In this document: in pieces, positions 21,320 through 32,809 of the stretch
How the letters are laid out: the number at the start of each line of letters is the position of its first letter
How positions within the stretch are numbered: position 1 is the stretch's first letter
Source of the DNA: Lactifluus volemus
Lineage: Eukaryota; Basidiomycota; Agaricomycetes; Russulales; Russulaceae
Length of the DNA stretch: 64,000 nucleotides
NCBI GenBank assembly: GCA_022376515.1
Contig: WTXI01000082.1
Location: 62,001-126,000 of the forward strand
Reading direction: 5' to 3'
The notes under the pieces: model-generated
The model's input: only the letters and a program-made list of their open reading frames with translations
What the model was told of the DNA's origin: nothing
Database searches by the model: none
Position numbers and translations under genes: made by a program

Positions 21320-22440
21320 TTTCGGAGAGGTGGTAGGTGAGATTGAAGATGTTTAGTACTGTGTATCAAGGGTCGGAGTAACTGGGCGCCGAGCTTTACC
21401 CAGATGGGACGCAGCTGGTGGTCCACTTTCAACCTCCCTTTCAACACTTTCGAAAACTCACCCACGTTCGTAGCATGCACGTTCATACAGCGCGGATGTG
21501 GCACTGTGCCAGGCCAATACTGGACCTCACCACTTACTAGTATAAACACTTCCAACTGACGCCCCGTCGCCTCGTGAACACGTGTAACACAACGTCAGGT
21601 GTATATTTATGCGAGATGTCTCTTGTATGCTATACCATCGAGATGGACACCCCTGCTCATCCTCGTCGATGGCCAAAAGGCAATTTCATAGGCAACCGTG
21701 ACGGAAGGACGCGCAAAATGATATTCGCCCATACGCACCAACATAGGATTCGTTTGGGCACCCCTTCGGTGCTATCACTTACGACCGTGGCGACTCGGAA
21801 TAATTGTATGATTTCGATTTAGAATGTTCCGGGAATGCTGTACGCGACGCACCTTGAAAGCATCACGAACTATGGCAATCGACTCATCGAGGTACTCGAT
21901 TTTGTTGGTGAATTCGATCGCGTGGTAGAGACGGTTCCCAACTCGACAAAGACAACGAGGCCGAGACAACAAGGTGACGCGTGATAGACTTCGAAGCTGC
22001 AAAAAAAACGTATCCAACGTGGAGGAAATCACCAAAAAGAGAATGGTTTTTTTAAGTAGGGGATCAAACGTACGGGAATACGAACCGAGATAAAGCTTTC
22101 CGCCCTTCCTTTTACATGGAAGGAGTACGGAGAGACTGCCGAGTTCCTCTGCGCTGACACCTGCGCCTACATGCGCCGTGGCGGCTGTACCACCCTCCTG
22201 AACACCTTCATGACGATCGTTATTCCCATTCTCGTCGTCGACGGGAGGTGGAGGAGGCTCGAGCGCATACATGTCATATGCACTATTTTTACGGTGTATA
22301 TCACCCACTTGGCCCAATCGTGGCGAAATCTTGACTCCTTGAAAAAGGCTTGATTTCACCTTAAAATGAACAAAAAGGAGTTTCAGTATTGCAGAGGGAA
22401 CCGCCAAAAAAAACACGCACAGCAATTGGAACTCTTATTA
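21320..22440. repeat. Upstream block U, copy B, with possible gene remnant
   Basis: Second copy of the block upstream of F-box A (2120-3264). On the minus strand 21775-22425 is continuously open. It contains KSSLFQGVKISPR, an acidic/proline stretch (YALEPPPPPVDDENGNND) and FTNKIEYLDESIAIVRDAFK. The last piece resembles the helix pair of TPR repeats in fungal TPR/CHAT proteins. I take this as a remnant of a neighbouring gene carried in the duplicated unit, not as a functional gene. Confidence 0.45.
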
Positions 22441-22453
22441 GCCAGAGCTCGGC

Positions 22454-22960
22454 ATGTTCGTCCGCGTTCACCGCATTATAGTCGAACTCTCCAAACTCGA
22501 CATCACCGTGGTAGTCCGCCGGAACGCTGGTGTCTGCTGCTACGGGAGGTGTGCTAGCGGCCGGCGCCTCATTGCGGTTCGATATCCCGACAACAGCACT
22601 CAGCGTTCAGCGACGTCGCGTTTTCTTTTCGAGACTTTTCTGATGGCTTCTTTGATTATTTTTTTTGGTTTTATGTTAGAGGATGAAGCGATGGGCGTTG
22701 TTGGCGGTGCCATTGATGCGGGGGGGGGGGGGAATCCTTCGTGGCCTTTTTCTGGCCCGGGAATGCCGAAGAAAACCACGTGCCAGCTCGGCGAGCGGGC
22801 CAGATTTCCTATCTCTCTGCAATAAATGTTTATTTCACTCGCCGCTTCACTTCTTGAATCAAACCTATTTCCATCATCGTGGTAAAGGGAGATAATACAT
22901 TGGCGATAGTAACTAGTTGCATCTGATGTAGTAGGGACGACTCGAAAGCACGAAGTCAGG
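22454..22960. repeat. R1 repeat, copy d
   Basis: Full-length R1 copy, colinear with 3265-3715, between block U of copy B and F-box C. It contains a G10 homopolymer near 22720 that the other copies lack. Confidence 0.65.
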
Positions 22961-23119
22961 TCAGGCGAACAGATTGTTTCGCCAACCGAGGGCTACATTA
23001 CATCGTACGAACCCATGAAGGCAGTCAGAAATTATACTTAGAGATATGGGGAAGGGTGTGGTAGTCATCAAGATCCAATGTGAGAACAAAGTACAACGAA
23101 GATAAGCTGTTCGAGCTGC

Positions 23120-24580
23120 TTAGTGTTGCGATACGGGTAGTTGTGTCGAGACGTACTCCTCAAGGTTCGGAAGGAACTCCAGTGGTGGCTCTCCGTCTAT
23201 GGAACCGAAGAATTTGCCGACGAGATTACCTTGCACACGAATGACCTTCGCGTTGGTGAACGGCCTAAGAAGTTCACACCATTGTATCTGCTCGGAATTG
23301 TTGTGCCAATCTGATGATTGTTTGTGTTGGTAGCTGAATGTGACTTGCTCGACAACAGAAAGTATGGGTGAAAGTGAACCGAACGATTGCGCTGCAGACG
23401 CAACCTGCCAGTCATATTTCCAGAAGATCTTCAACAGCAAGCGTCCCACTTGCAAGGGACCGCATATAAGGAAACGTAAAGCGCGCGAAAAGTTACGTGG
23501 ACAGCGCTAAATGTGAGGTTCTTGGATGTTTGCATGAACTGCAAAAGGTGTGGAACAGTAAAGGAAGAGTGATCAAAAAGATAGACTTGAAGGGTGTTGA
23601 GCGAAGGGGCGCTGATAGGAGCAACAAGACTTTCCAAATAGTCGGTCACACCTTGGAATTCAAACCATTGTAGTTTGGGAAGTGTGATCGCGTCCAGAGT
23701 CTGGTGCGACCGCCTTTCAACATCAAGGTTCCGAATTATAAATACAATAGACAGCTTCTCCAGCTGGGCCATAAGGGAAAGCCGGGTGAGTCTATAACTT
23801 GTCGGGAAATAGGCGAATTCAGGGATATCGAGAAGCGAGAGTGTGACAAGGCTGGCAGCAGCGCTAGTAAGTAAGGGTGATCCAATTGGAACGGAACCCT
23901 CCAAAAGTCTGAGATGGCGTAGATTGGGAGCTTGAAACATTACAGGTAACCCCACTTCCGAGATGATCGGAGAATTGATATACACGCGTTCCAGAATTGG
24001 GAATAGTTCATCCATAGCTGTGACCAACTTGTCCACATTTCGGAGCCTCCGAAAGTAAATGTGACGCACACGATCACGGTACGAAAGTGCGAGCAATATA
24101 CCCGATTCATCTTCTGCTGTCAGCTGCCGCAGATCCAAAGTGTCAGGGTGATAATAGATGGTGAGTGGTAAATGTGGTGAATGTGCAAGCATGTCCGCTA
24201 CAGGCACACCGTTCGTGCAGAGAAGATGAAGGTCGAGCCGGGATGGTGATCCAAGAATAATATTTCGCCACAGTCGGCAAACGTGTGCCAGTTTGTACCA
24301 CCACTGTTGGCGGGGCCATGCAATGGCCGTCCCAGTTCCATCGTCATATTCGTCTAGATCTGCCAGCCGATAAAGATGAAATATATTGAGAAGTACGTCA
24401 TCGTTGAGGATATAAATAGGTGAGTATCGTATTTTTCTGTTGAGCCCTATTAATTCACGAGGTTGTGAACAGATCAGAGAAAAAAACGTGAAGGACTCGG
24501 ATTTGGCACTCACGACTTGGCTCACGTCTGCCTAGCCTTCTAATGAGAGGATAGATTATGGCAGAGAAGCAACCAGCCAT
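23120..24580 (-). pseudogene. F-box-like protein, copy C (best preserved, C-terminus broken)
   Basis: Most complete member of the local family. Exon 1 encodes MAGCFSAIIYPLIRRLGR (ATG at 24580), followed by an intron GTGAGC..TTAATAG. One frame then continues for over 300 codons. The F-box core ILNDDVLLNIFHLYRLADL, WWYKLAHVCRLWRNIILG and SRLDLHLLCTNGVPVADML is followed by repeat-like segments (APNLRHLRLLEGS, SLVTLSLLDIP). The frame breaks at CKWDACC near 23.44 kb. The following piece (FGSLSPILSVVEQVTFSYQ, NLVGKFFGSIDGEPP) is in another phase and lacks the terminal block present in A and D. A truncated protein of about 380 residues could still be made, so it may not be wholly dead. Confidence 0.75.
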
Positions 24581-24797
24581 TTTCAGAGACTCGGAGGTGC
24601 CAGCGGTAATGAGTAGAGACTCATGGGATCGGACTCAGAGTAACTAGGTGCTGAGCTTTACCCAGAATGGGACGCTGGTGTCCACTTTCATTGTCGCATC
24701 GTCTCCACGCTTTTGCAACCATGTGTCCTTCCCTTTTCTCAGGTAGGACCAATTAGACTAATATAAACAAGTTTAAAGCCGAAAAGTCGGTTTGTAT
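24581..24797. promoter_or_regulatory. Upstream sequence shared by F-box C and D
   Basis: GAGACTCATGGG, GCTGAGCTTTACCCAGAA and CATTGTCGCATCGTC occur here and at 30306-30400 upstream of copy D. The GAGCTTTACCCAGAATGGGA part is common to all four copies, which suggests a shared promoter segment. No TATA box seen. Confidence 0.35.
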
Positions 24798-25850
24798 CTA
24801 TGATATGTAGGAACTCATCGCCACTGATCTGGCACTGATTTCAAGGTCTGTGTCCTCACCATCGCCGCACAGATAGTCACCACCCTCTGTATCACTTCCA
24901 TTAGCTCCAGCATCATCCAGGACACTTGAAACTGAAGCCTGGGCAGCACGCCTCTGAGCACTTCGCTTTGCATTCTTGATATATTGCTTGAGCATTTCCT
25001 TAATGGGCCAATACGCAGGGAACCTTTTGGAAGTGAGGTAAGGGTACCTTTTTCGTATCTGAAGAATGATTAGTACCATAAGAGTAGGCATCACGGTGGA
25101 CATACCAGAGCCTCCAGAGTCCCGAGTTTTGCGTGGCTTTGTTTTTTGTACGAACACAGTTTGTTGATTCCAATACGGGCCGAGAGGTACCTGACGTCTC
25201 TTTAAAGGGGCGAGAGTCAACTTTGAAAGGACAGTGGAGACCCCATCAGAGTTTGGGTGACAAACTTTGATGGCGACAGACGAATGTTGAATGATGGCAA
25301 AAAGGGCTCACAAGCATGGCTTTATACTGCTCCCTCGCTTTGACACTCCCATCCAACTCCATCGCTTTAATCAGCACAAACCCCTTCTTTCTGTCCCCTG
25401 CCTCTCCAAAGGGCTTCTCAATGACAACGACGTCTTCGACATGATTGGCTCGGTTCAAGCTCGCAAGCACCTCATCACGAGCTTGTTCAGTGCTTGCAAT
25501 CTCAGCATCGATGGCCTTAAGTCGAGCTACAGTATTAGAAAATGAATCAGTTGTCTCATCGAAAGATTGGAAGACGTACCTTGTAATGTTGCCACCTCAT
25601 CACTGGTACCATCGGCACGCGGTTCAACCTCCTGCCTTAGTGTAACTGGCATCGCAGGTGCTCCATCGTTCTCCTTTTCGGCGATACTCCACTCTCGTTG
25701 CTTGGTGGGGCGAGGAGGCCTAGGCCTTGAACGGGATGCTTTGCTGGCTGTGGCCGCAAGACGAGTAGCGGCACTCTCTTGGGCATTTTGCTCCGTGCGC
25801 AAAACCGGATATCGCGAGGCCTTTTCTTTGCTTATACGTGTAGCTGGCAT
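24798..25850 (-). CDS. Conserved unknown protein, multi-exon
   Basis: Exons from splice sites are 25580-25850, 25312-25526, 25191-25220 and 24798-25058; the last intron (25059-25190) is in-frame and may be retained. The start MPATRISKEKASRYPVLR leads into an Arg/Lys/Pro-rich region (RSRPRPPRPTKQREWSI). A coiled-coil-like helix follows (ARLKAIDAEIASTEQARDEV). The C-terminal block RKRYPYLTSKRFPAYWPIKE with MLKQYIKNAKRSAQRR resembles the end of a family of unknown function common in Agaricomycetes. The tail is acidic. The product is about 260-300 residues, basic at the N-terminus and possibly nuclear. It lies between F-box C and the unknown gene pair, with no repeats of its own. Function unknown. 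Confidence 0.7.
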
Positions 25851-25861
25851 TGATGTCTAGT

Positions 25862-26672
25862 CGTAGAGGATTGAGTTTGGGGGATGGGTGGGGGTAGAAG
25901 TAGAGTCTGTAACCCCGAGTTGAACCGTGAACGGCAAGGAAAAAACAGCGAAGTCAATTTCGCTCCTGGCGCTTATATCACCTCCGCTTTTCTCTTTTGC
26001 CCGTCTTCCGGCTCAAAAAAATGAAGTGTCTCTGTCCTCGTGGACGGAAAGGTGATCCGCAAACACTCCGCCCCCAACTTCGTGGCCATGCACGGCCCCA
26101 CATTCGTGCCCTTCAGATCCATGGAAATGTTACGAGCCCAAGGAGCCTTTGCCGAGCATCAAAACACACCACAGGCATCTGACCACCAGTGACCTCCCCA
26201 AGGACGCCTCTTCATGCCAAAATCCCCAGGAACGCCTCTGCGTTTCAAAAAAAGTCCTCAAATCCACATATTGCCACGCACGGCACCAAATCACAGCAAC
26301 TTGTAGGAGCACCGCGCCCGGGATCTTCACCCCAGCCGGGGCTGCCAAATTTTTCCCGTCCGGATTCGCCATTTCCCCACACAATCGCTGGCATAATTGA
26401 TGACGATGTTCCACTCCACATTCACATCTTTTGGATGACTCTGTAGGGCATACAAATGACGCTCAGGTTTCAAACAGTGACGCCGGTGTGATCCCCCCCT
26501 CTCCGCTTCATCCCCTGTTCAACCACGCCACTGCCATGCCGTCGTAGTTCTGCCCATTTTGCGGCTTTATTCGTCGCCCTCTTCCCATGATGCATGATGG
26601 GTGATGCACGCGCTGACCGCATACGACGGTTTCAACTTGAGGTTCACATCATATAAGGATTGTCAATTCGCG
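25862..26672. other. Region without a recognised gene
   Basis: Contains the 5' flank of the 24.8-25.85 kb gene. A minus-strand open stretch at 26130-26414 shows no recognisable features. I see no RNA gene or repeat. Confidence 0.5.
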
Positions 26673-26680
26673 TATAAAAG
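26673..26680 (+). promoter_or_regulatory. TATA box upstream of the small secreted-peptide ORF
   Basis: TATAAAAG, 138 bp before the ATG at 26818, followed by a pyrimidine-rich stretch (CTCCCGC, CCCCTTCTTCC). This is the expected layout for a strongly expressed fungal gene. Confidence 0.4.
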
Positions 26681-26817
26681 TAACACATTCTCGCATCGTC
26701 ATTCCTCCGTCGAATCATCACTGCGTCCCTCCTCAGCCATATCCTGTTCTCTGTTCTCCCGCAGAACCACTCTTGCAACCCCTTCTTCCTTTACACACCT
26801 GCACGTCACGCGTCACG

Positions 26818-26904
26818 ATGTATAAGCTAACCTGGATACTCTTCGCCTTCATATCCCTCGTCCTTTCCGTCCTCACTTCTCCTGCGCCAGTGCCGGCACT
26901 TTAA
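26818..26904 (+). CDS. Short secreted-peptide-like ORF (28 codons)
   Basis: Reads MYKLTWILFAFISLVLSV then LTSPAPVPAL and a TAA stop. It is a textbook fungal signal peptide followed by the start of an APVP-type small secreted protein. After the TAA the same frame continues LLHELEKRMTRS to a TGA 66 bp on, and contains a Lys-Arg site of the Kex2 type. The gene may therefore be a small secreted protein truncated by a nonsense change, or just a signal-peptide-only ORF. Too short for firm assignment. Confidence 0.35.
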   Translation: MYKLTWILFAFISLVLSVLTSPAPVPAL

Positions 26905-27293
26905 TTACTTCATGAGCTGGAGAAACGCATGACACGCAGCATGTCTCTATCTATCATGCTAGTTCCATGAAGCTGACGTTTTCGACCCATGGGAACCTGC
27001 CAGTGCAGTGGTACCCGACCTTGGTAACCTCGATTGGACCTACGTCAATCGGTCGAAGCGATGTCCAAGACCCTTGCAACTGATGGAGTTGAACCCTAAT
27101 TGTCTACGCATGTATACCTCTCCCATGACTTGACCGTGTAGCTCTGGAGTGCCATAGATAGGGACTGGAAGAGATGGCGACGGACGTACAGAAACATCAC
27201 TCGTTCTCTGGAGTCCGGTCGACAAGGCACCCTCTGATGCGACCACGTTTTGTGACCCACTCGGGACATCACCTCACTCCCATCTAGGGCTCA

Positions 27294-28100
27294 ATGACAG
27301 CTCGTCGTCATCTTACCAGCCATCCCTTATTTCAAATGTTTGGTCCAGCGGGAGCGGAGCAGTACATCACCCGCCTTTTGAGGGGGTTCGACTACCAATC
27401 GCCTCCCCCTCTGGAATGGCCAGGCGCATTCTTTACCACCATTCCCATTCCTTCCATCCATATCGATGGAAGGCCTGCTTGGCTTCTCTACTACCAGATT
27501 CGCTCTTCTAGCGCCGTTGTTCCACAATACAATCCTCCCGACGCCCGTCGCTACACCAATCCGATGTTTTATATGCCTATCTTCTTCGTTCAGAATAATA
27601 GGGTAGACTTGGGCTTGAACCTGATCCAAGCTGTAGTGGGTAACTGCGGGAGGAGTGCTCACTGAAGCCCCAATCGGGACCTACCCGGAGATGTACGTTT
27701 GCATCAAGGTGGGCATTCTCCCAACTCGCACGTCTGACAAACATTGAGTGTATTGACTTATTCTTCCATGGCCTGGTTACGACGACTGGTACAAACAGAT
27801 CGCTTCCAGGGACCAAACATCAGCCCGCGCTACGAGAAACTGGCAAAGCGGGTCGCGAATGCGGTGTACCGTACCTGTTCCTACGCGTGAGCTCCCCAAA
27901 CCCACTTTTTTTCTCACAGTAACGTATAACATTGAGGAAGTAGCACGGCTGAGTGGTCGCGACCCAGCGTGGAGGGTCGGTGACAACAACGGCATCAGGA
28001 AGGAAGATGTCAACCTGATAAGATTGGTCCAAGTCGCCGAGGGAGGCTGACAGCCATTCTCTAACTCAATCGTTTTATCGGGCACTATCAACTTGAGCAT
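27294..28100 (+). pseudogene. Unknown conserved protein E, copy 1 (broken)
   Basis: Paralogue of 30539-31404. The first part is open to 27665: MFGPAGAEQYITRLLRGFDY, WPGAFFTTIPIPSIHIDGRP, MPIFFVQNNRVDLGLNLIQ. A later exon at about 27930-28050 reads SGRDPAWRVGDNNGIRKEDV and NLIRLVQVAEGG, then TGA where copy 2 continues SWEPILQLDRF. The middle exon (YNDLDRQIM.. in copy 2) is scrambled here. I do not know the family's function; the residues suggest a soluble globular domain. Confidence 0.65.
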
Positions 28101-28189
28101 CTGTGCGCCTCGGGCTAGGTGCTATGTGATGCAGCCTCAATGACCCTAATCTCCTAATTCGCTGCCAATTGCCCCGCCAACAGCACTGG

Positions 28190-28460
28190 CAACCTCAGCG
28201 TTCAGCGACTCCGCGGTTTCTTTTCTACTGTTCTGGTGGCTTCTTTAACTTTTTTTGTTTGATGTTAGAGGATGAAGGGATGGGCGCTGTTGGTGGTCAT
28301 TGACTGAGGGTAAATCCTTCCCCGCCAGAGGTCTTTTTTTTTTTTGGCCCGGGAAATGCCGTATAAAGTCACGTGCCAGATTTCCTCGCCGCACATCATC
28401 GTGGTAAAGGAAGAAGAATACTTTGGTGATAACTAGTTACATCTGATGTAGTGGAGACGA
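28190..28460. repeat. R1 repeat, copy e
   Basis: Partial R1 copy starting CAACAGCACTGGCAACCTCA, including GATGAAGGGATGGGCG and CACGTGCCAG, and ending near CTAGTTACATCTGATGTAG, ahead of F-box D. It contains a T11 run near 28327. Confidence 0.6.
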
Positions 28461-28746
28461 AGCAGGAAGTCAGGTCACTGTGAACACTTGTTTTGCCAAC
28501 GGAGGGCTACATTACATCGTACGAACCTATGAAGGGAGTCACCAAGAAATGCGGGAGAGAGAGATTATAGTTAGAGAATCTGAGGTAGGCTTCGAGTAAG
28601 GGTATGTGATAGCCATCAAGATGCAATCCGAGTATACAGTACAATGAGGATAGGCCATTCGAGCTCCTTAATGTTGCGATCCCATCACTTACTAACAGGT
28701 GAGGTGAGTGTAAATGCAACTAAGATATGTACTCTCGATGCACTGG

Positions 28747-30262
28747 TTACTCCAGCACCGAATCGAACATGGAAAGATCCACCAACCGCAGGCTGACGGG
28801 ATGTCCCGATACTTGTCGTTCATTGAGAAATGTGGTAAATGCGTCCTCAACATCGCTTCCTACAGAATATCCAACTTCCTCAAGGTTCGGAAGGAGCCCC
28901 AGTGGTGGCTCTCCATCGTCAGATGGTATGGAACCGAAGAATTTGCTGACGAGATTATCTTGCACATGAATGACCTTCGCGTTGGTGAACGGCCTAAGAA
29001 TTTCACGCCATTGTATTTGGTTGACATTGGACCATTGTGACGACTTGAATTGTTTGTGATGGTAGCTGAATGTGACTTGCTCGACAACAGAAAGTATGGG
29101 TGAAAGTGAACCAAAAACTGCAAATTGCGCCGCAGAAGGAACTTGCCAATCGAGATGTCCGGACCAGATCTTCAACAGCAACTTGAAAGGAGTGTCCCAC
29201 TTGCAAGGGACCGCATGTAAGGAAACGGAAAGTGCACCGAAAATTACATGGACAGCGCTAAATGTGACGTTCGTGGATGTTTGCATGAACTGCAAGAGGT
29301 GTGGAACAGTAAAGGAGGAGTGATCAAAAAGATAGACTTGAAGGGTGTTGAGCGAAGGGGCGCTGATAGGAGCAACAAGACCTTCCAAATTGGCGCTCAG
29401 ACCCGGAACTCAAACCATTGTAGGTTGGGAAGTGCGACCGTGTCCAGGAGTCTGGCGCGACTGCCATTCAACACTACGGTTGCGAAGAGGGGATTGAAAT
29501 CTAATCGACAGCTTCTCTAGCTGGGCAATAAGCGAAAGCCGGGTAAGTATATAACTTTTCGGGGTATCGAGAACGGGTCCGGCAATAGTGAAATGTATGA
29601 AGGGTGATTCAATTGGAACGGAATCTGTCCATAGTCTGAGATGGCGTAGATTGGGCGCTTGAAACGTTGCAGGAAAGACCACGTCGAAGCGAGAACGGAT
29701 ATACATGCGTTCCAGAATTGGGAATTGATCATCCATAGTTGCGACCAACTTGTCCACATTATTGGGCATCCAAAAGTCGATGTGACGCACGCGGTCACGG
29801 TGCGAAAGTGCGAGCAATAAACCCGATTCATCTTCTGCTGGCTGCTGCAGATCCAAAGTGTGATAACAGATGGTGAGTGGTAATGTGGTGAATGTGCAAG
29901 CATGTCCGCCACAGGCACACCGTTGGTGCACACGAGATGAAGGTCGAGCCGGGATGGCGATCCAAGAATGACATTTCGCCACCGTCGACAAACACGTGCC
30001 AGTTTGTACCACCAACTTTGGCTCACGGCCATCCCAATTCCATCGTCACATTCTGCCAGTTGATAAAGATGAAAATGTTGAGAAGTACGTCCTCGTTTAG
30101 GATGTGAATACGTGAGTGTCGCCTATTGCCGTTGAGCCCTATTAATTCGCAAGCTTGTGAACAAACCAGCCTGAGCGAACACAGCTTGGAGGATTTGGAA
30201 GGCTCACCTCTGCCGCGCCTTCTAATGAGAGGATAGATTATGGCAGAGCAGCGACCAACCAT
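28747..30262 (-). pseudogene. F-box-like protein, copy D (frameshifted)
   Basis: Starts MVGRCSAIIYPLIRRRGR at 30262, with the intron and then HILNEDVLLNIFIFINW. The F-box core continues WWYKLARVCRRWRNVILGS. The frame is lost after ADMLAHSPHYHS, regained as LALSHRDRVRHIDFW, lost again after RNRSVEWQSRQTP, and then open from LVAPISAPSLNTLQVYLF to the end SLRLVDLSMFDSVLE at 28747. The last 213 codons are the best-preserved C-terminal half of the family and show what copy C lost. Confidence 0.78.
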
Positions 30263-30538
30263 TTTTGAGAGGTGGTAGGTGTGGTTGAAGGGTGTTTAGT
30301 ACTGTAGAAACTCATGGGCTCAGTAAGGGCCAGGGTTAACAGGCGCTGAGCTTTACCCAGAAATGGGACGCTGGAGTACACTTTTCATTGTCGCATCGTC
30401 CATGAACCGCACACCCTTTCCACACTTTCGCAGCCTCACCCTCCATCAACTTGTATAGTTAAGAATCATATCTAAACAGTAACAGGTCGAGTTCTCTCCC
30501 CTTTGTACTTTCGGCGTCCTAACGTCTGGAACTTACAG

Positions 30539-31404
30539 ATGGAGATGGATCTACGCATTGACGGCTACATCTCTCAAATGTTTGGTCCAGCGGGCGCGGA
30601 CCACTACATCACCCGCCTTTTGAGCGGGTTCGACTACCAATCGCTCGAGCCCACTAACACTCCGCAATGGCCAGGCGCATTCTTCGTCACCACTCCCACT
30701 ATACAGACTCGGAATGTCCCTCCTTTCATCCATATTAACGGATGGCCTGCTTGGCTAGTCGACTACCAGATTTGCTCTTCTGGCACGGTCGTTCCACAAT
30801 ACGTTTGGCGCCCAAACTTGTTGACAATACTCCCGACGCCCGTCGCTACGCCAATGCGTCACTTAAAATGCCTATCTTCTTTGTTCACAACAATAAGGTA
30901 GACTTGGGCTTGAACCTGATCCACGCTGCAGTGGGTAACTGCGGGATGCTGTTGGATGCGCACGTTGCTGCCCTAGTCGGGGTCTGCGCCACGATGCGAA
31001 TTCGCATCAAGGTGGGCGTTTTCCCAACTTGACGACTCGGAACATTGAGTGTATTAATTTACCTTTCCAGTGGCCTGGTTACAACGACCTCGACAGACAA
31101 ATCATGACCAGGGACCAGACACCAGACCGCCGCACGATTACCCTCGAGAAATTGGCAAAGTGGGTCGCAAGGGCGGTGTGCCAGTTCCTAGACGTGAGCT
31201 CTCCAAACCTACTTGCTTCTCATGTCAACGTAATATTTAACCGTGAGGCAGGAAGCAGGACAGATCAATGGCCGCGACCCAGCGTGGAGGATCGGTGACG
31301 GCACCGGCATCAAGAAAGAAGATGTCAATCTGATAGGACTGGTCCAGGTCGCCCAGGGAAGCTGGGAGCCCATTCTCCAACTTGATCGCTTTATCGAGCA
31401 TTAG
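30539..31404 (+). pseudogene. Unknown conserved protein E, copy 2 (mostly complete, one insertion)
   Basis: Exons read MEMDLRIDGYISQMFGPAGA, LLSGFDYQS, FIHINGWPAWLVDYQICSSG, MPIFFVHNNKVDLGLNLIH and LVGVCATMRIRIK. An intron GTGGGC..TTTCCAG leads into WPGYNDLDRQIMTRDQTPDR and LAKWVARAVCQFLD. A second intron (GTGAGC..GAGGCAG) leads into GRDPAWRIGDGTGIKKEDVN and LIGLVQVAQGSWEPILQLDR, with TAG at 31402. A 23-bp insertion relative to copy 1, at about 30810-30832 and bounded by AATAC direct repeats, shifts the frame. Without it all parts align, so disablement is recent or an error. The start could lie in an upstream exon, since ACTTACAG precedes the ATG. Confidence 0.6.
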
Positions 31405-31624
31405 CAACCTGAGGTGGCCACAGACTCGGAAGCCACATGCTTTTAACTTGAGAGTCAGCATCACTGGGGTGTTTTTGATTTGGTAAACTACTACTTGCAC
31501 TACCAGTAACCGTGCGTCGTCCAGTGTGCCACCATGTCGTGCCCTCTGCGCTTGTGATGCCACATCTGCCGTAGTAGTCATCTGTGCGCCTCGGGCTAGA
31601 TGCTATGTGATACAGCCTCAATGA

Positions 31625-32809
31625 CCCTGATCTGCTGCCAATTCACTTCTCCTCTTTATGGGTAGCACCGTCCATAATACAGTAGTACTCACTCCTAACT
31701 TCCATTACTTACATCTCCACCCGCAGTATTCGTGCCCTCATAGCTCTGACTCATTGGATATGTACGCCCGGCGCCTGCTTCCGAGTCGCTGTGGGGCCAC
31801 GTCTAGCTACGTTCGCAGATGTCTTTAAATAAAACCTCCCTTCCCCTTCTTTGGATGAACAGCACAAAGGAAAATCGGATTTCCCGCCCCTCTTTTTCTT
31901 TTACACTAAATCTCTATTTTGTGAAATTTTCACAGAGCTCGTCGCTTCTCGTATCTGTCATAGTAACTGTCACCTTGGCATTCTCGCGACGTTGTATCTT
32001 TTTCTCTCAGTTGAGTTCACCTGCTCAGCCCCCCTGAGTGTGCATGACATCCATCAACACAGAGATCCCATGCCATGCACTCGTCCACCCAGGGTCAACA
32101 ACCGGAAACAAATGTACGGGGTGCCAAACGAAGAATTAGGGATGTCAGAGAAAACTTTTTCATGCACTTCACACGATCGCTCTGTTGATTAGCAAGTTAT
32201 CAAAACAATAACCGACCCCACTCCGGAGATTACAGTATCTGAGGGGAGGTATGGAGGATTAATATTCTTACAAAAGAGTAATAAATTACACCACGACACT
32301 GAAACACGGCTTGGCAATTGTCACCATATCCTCACTCCGGCCCGGGGATAGGAAGAAGTTCGTAGTTGACATGAGGCACATGATTACCATCCGCCGCCCT
32401 AGCCGGCGGGGCTGCTGGGCAAAGAGGCATCAAGCTACATTTTGAATTTGTAACGTCTCATCAATCTCAATTCTCACTTTATTCGTTACGGACTTTCATA
32501 AGCGCGGACCTCGGCGCGCAAGTTCGTGTAGTACGATTACAGATGTATGTTCCATCGCTTTGCCGGACAATGACAATGGCAGCAGACAGAAGGTAACACC
32601 AGGACATTCGAAGCATGGGATCAGGGAAAGGAAGGTAATTAAAAGAATCAAGGGACGACGGTGGGATAGAGATAATGATACAGCGTAGGTGTGTAATGCA
32701 GAGATATGATGCAGGTAATGCTGTGAATGGAAATATGTGAAGAAACACGATAAAGTCATGAGAGGATCCTGAACGACATAAAGTTCGGGTATATATGCGC
32801 CGAGGCCAG
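31625..32809. other. Region without a recognised gene
   Basis: AT-rich intergenic sequence. The right half is probably the 3' untranslated side of the minus-strand gene ending at 32810. No RNA gene, repeat or conserved frame seen. Confidence 0.5.
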
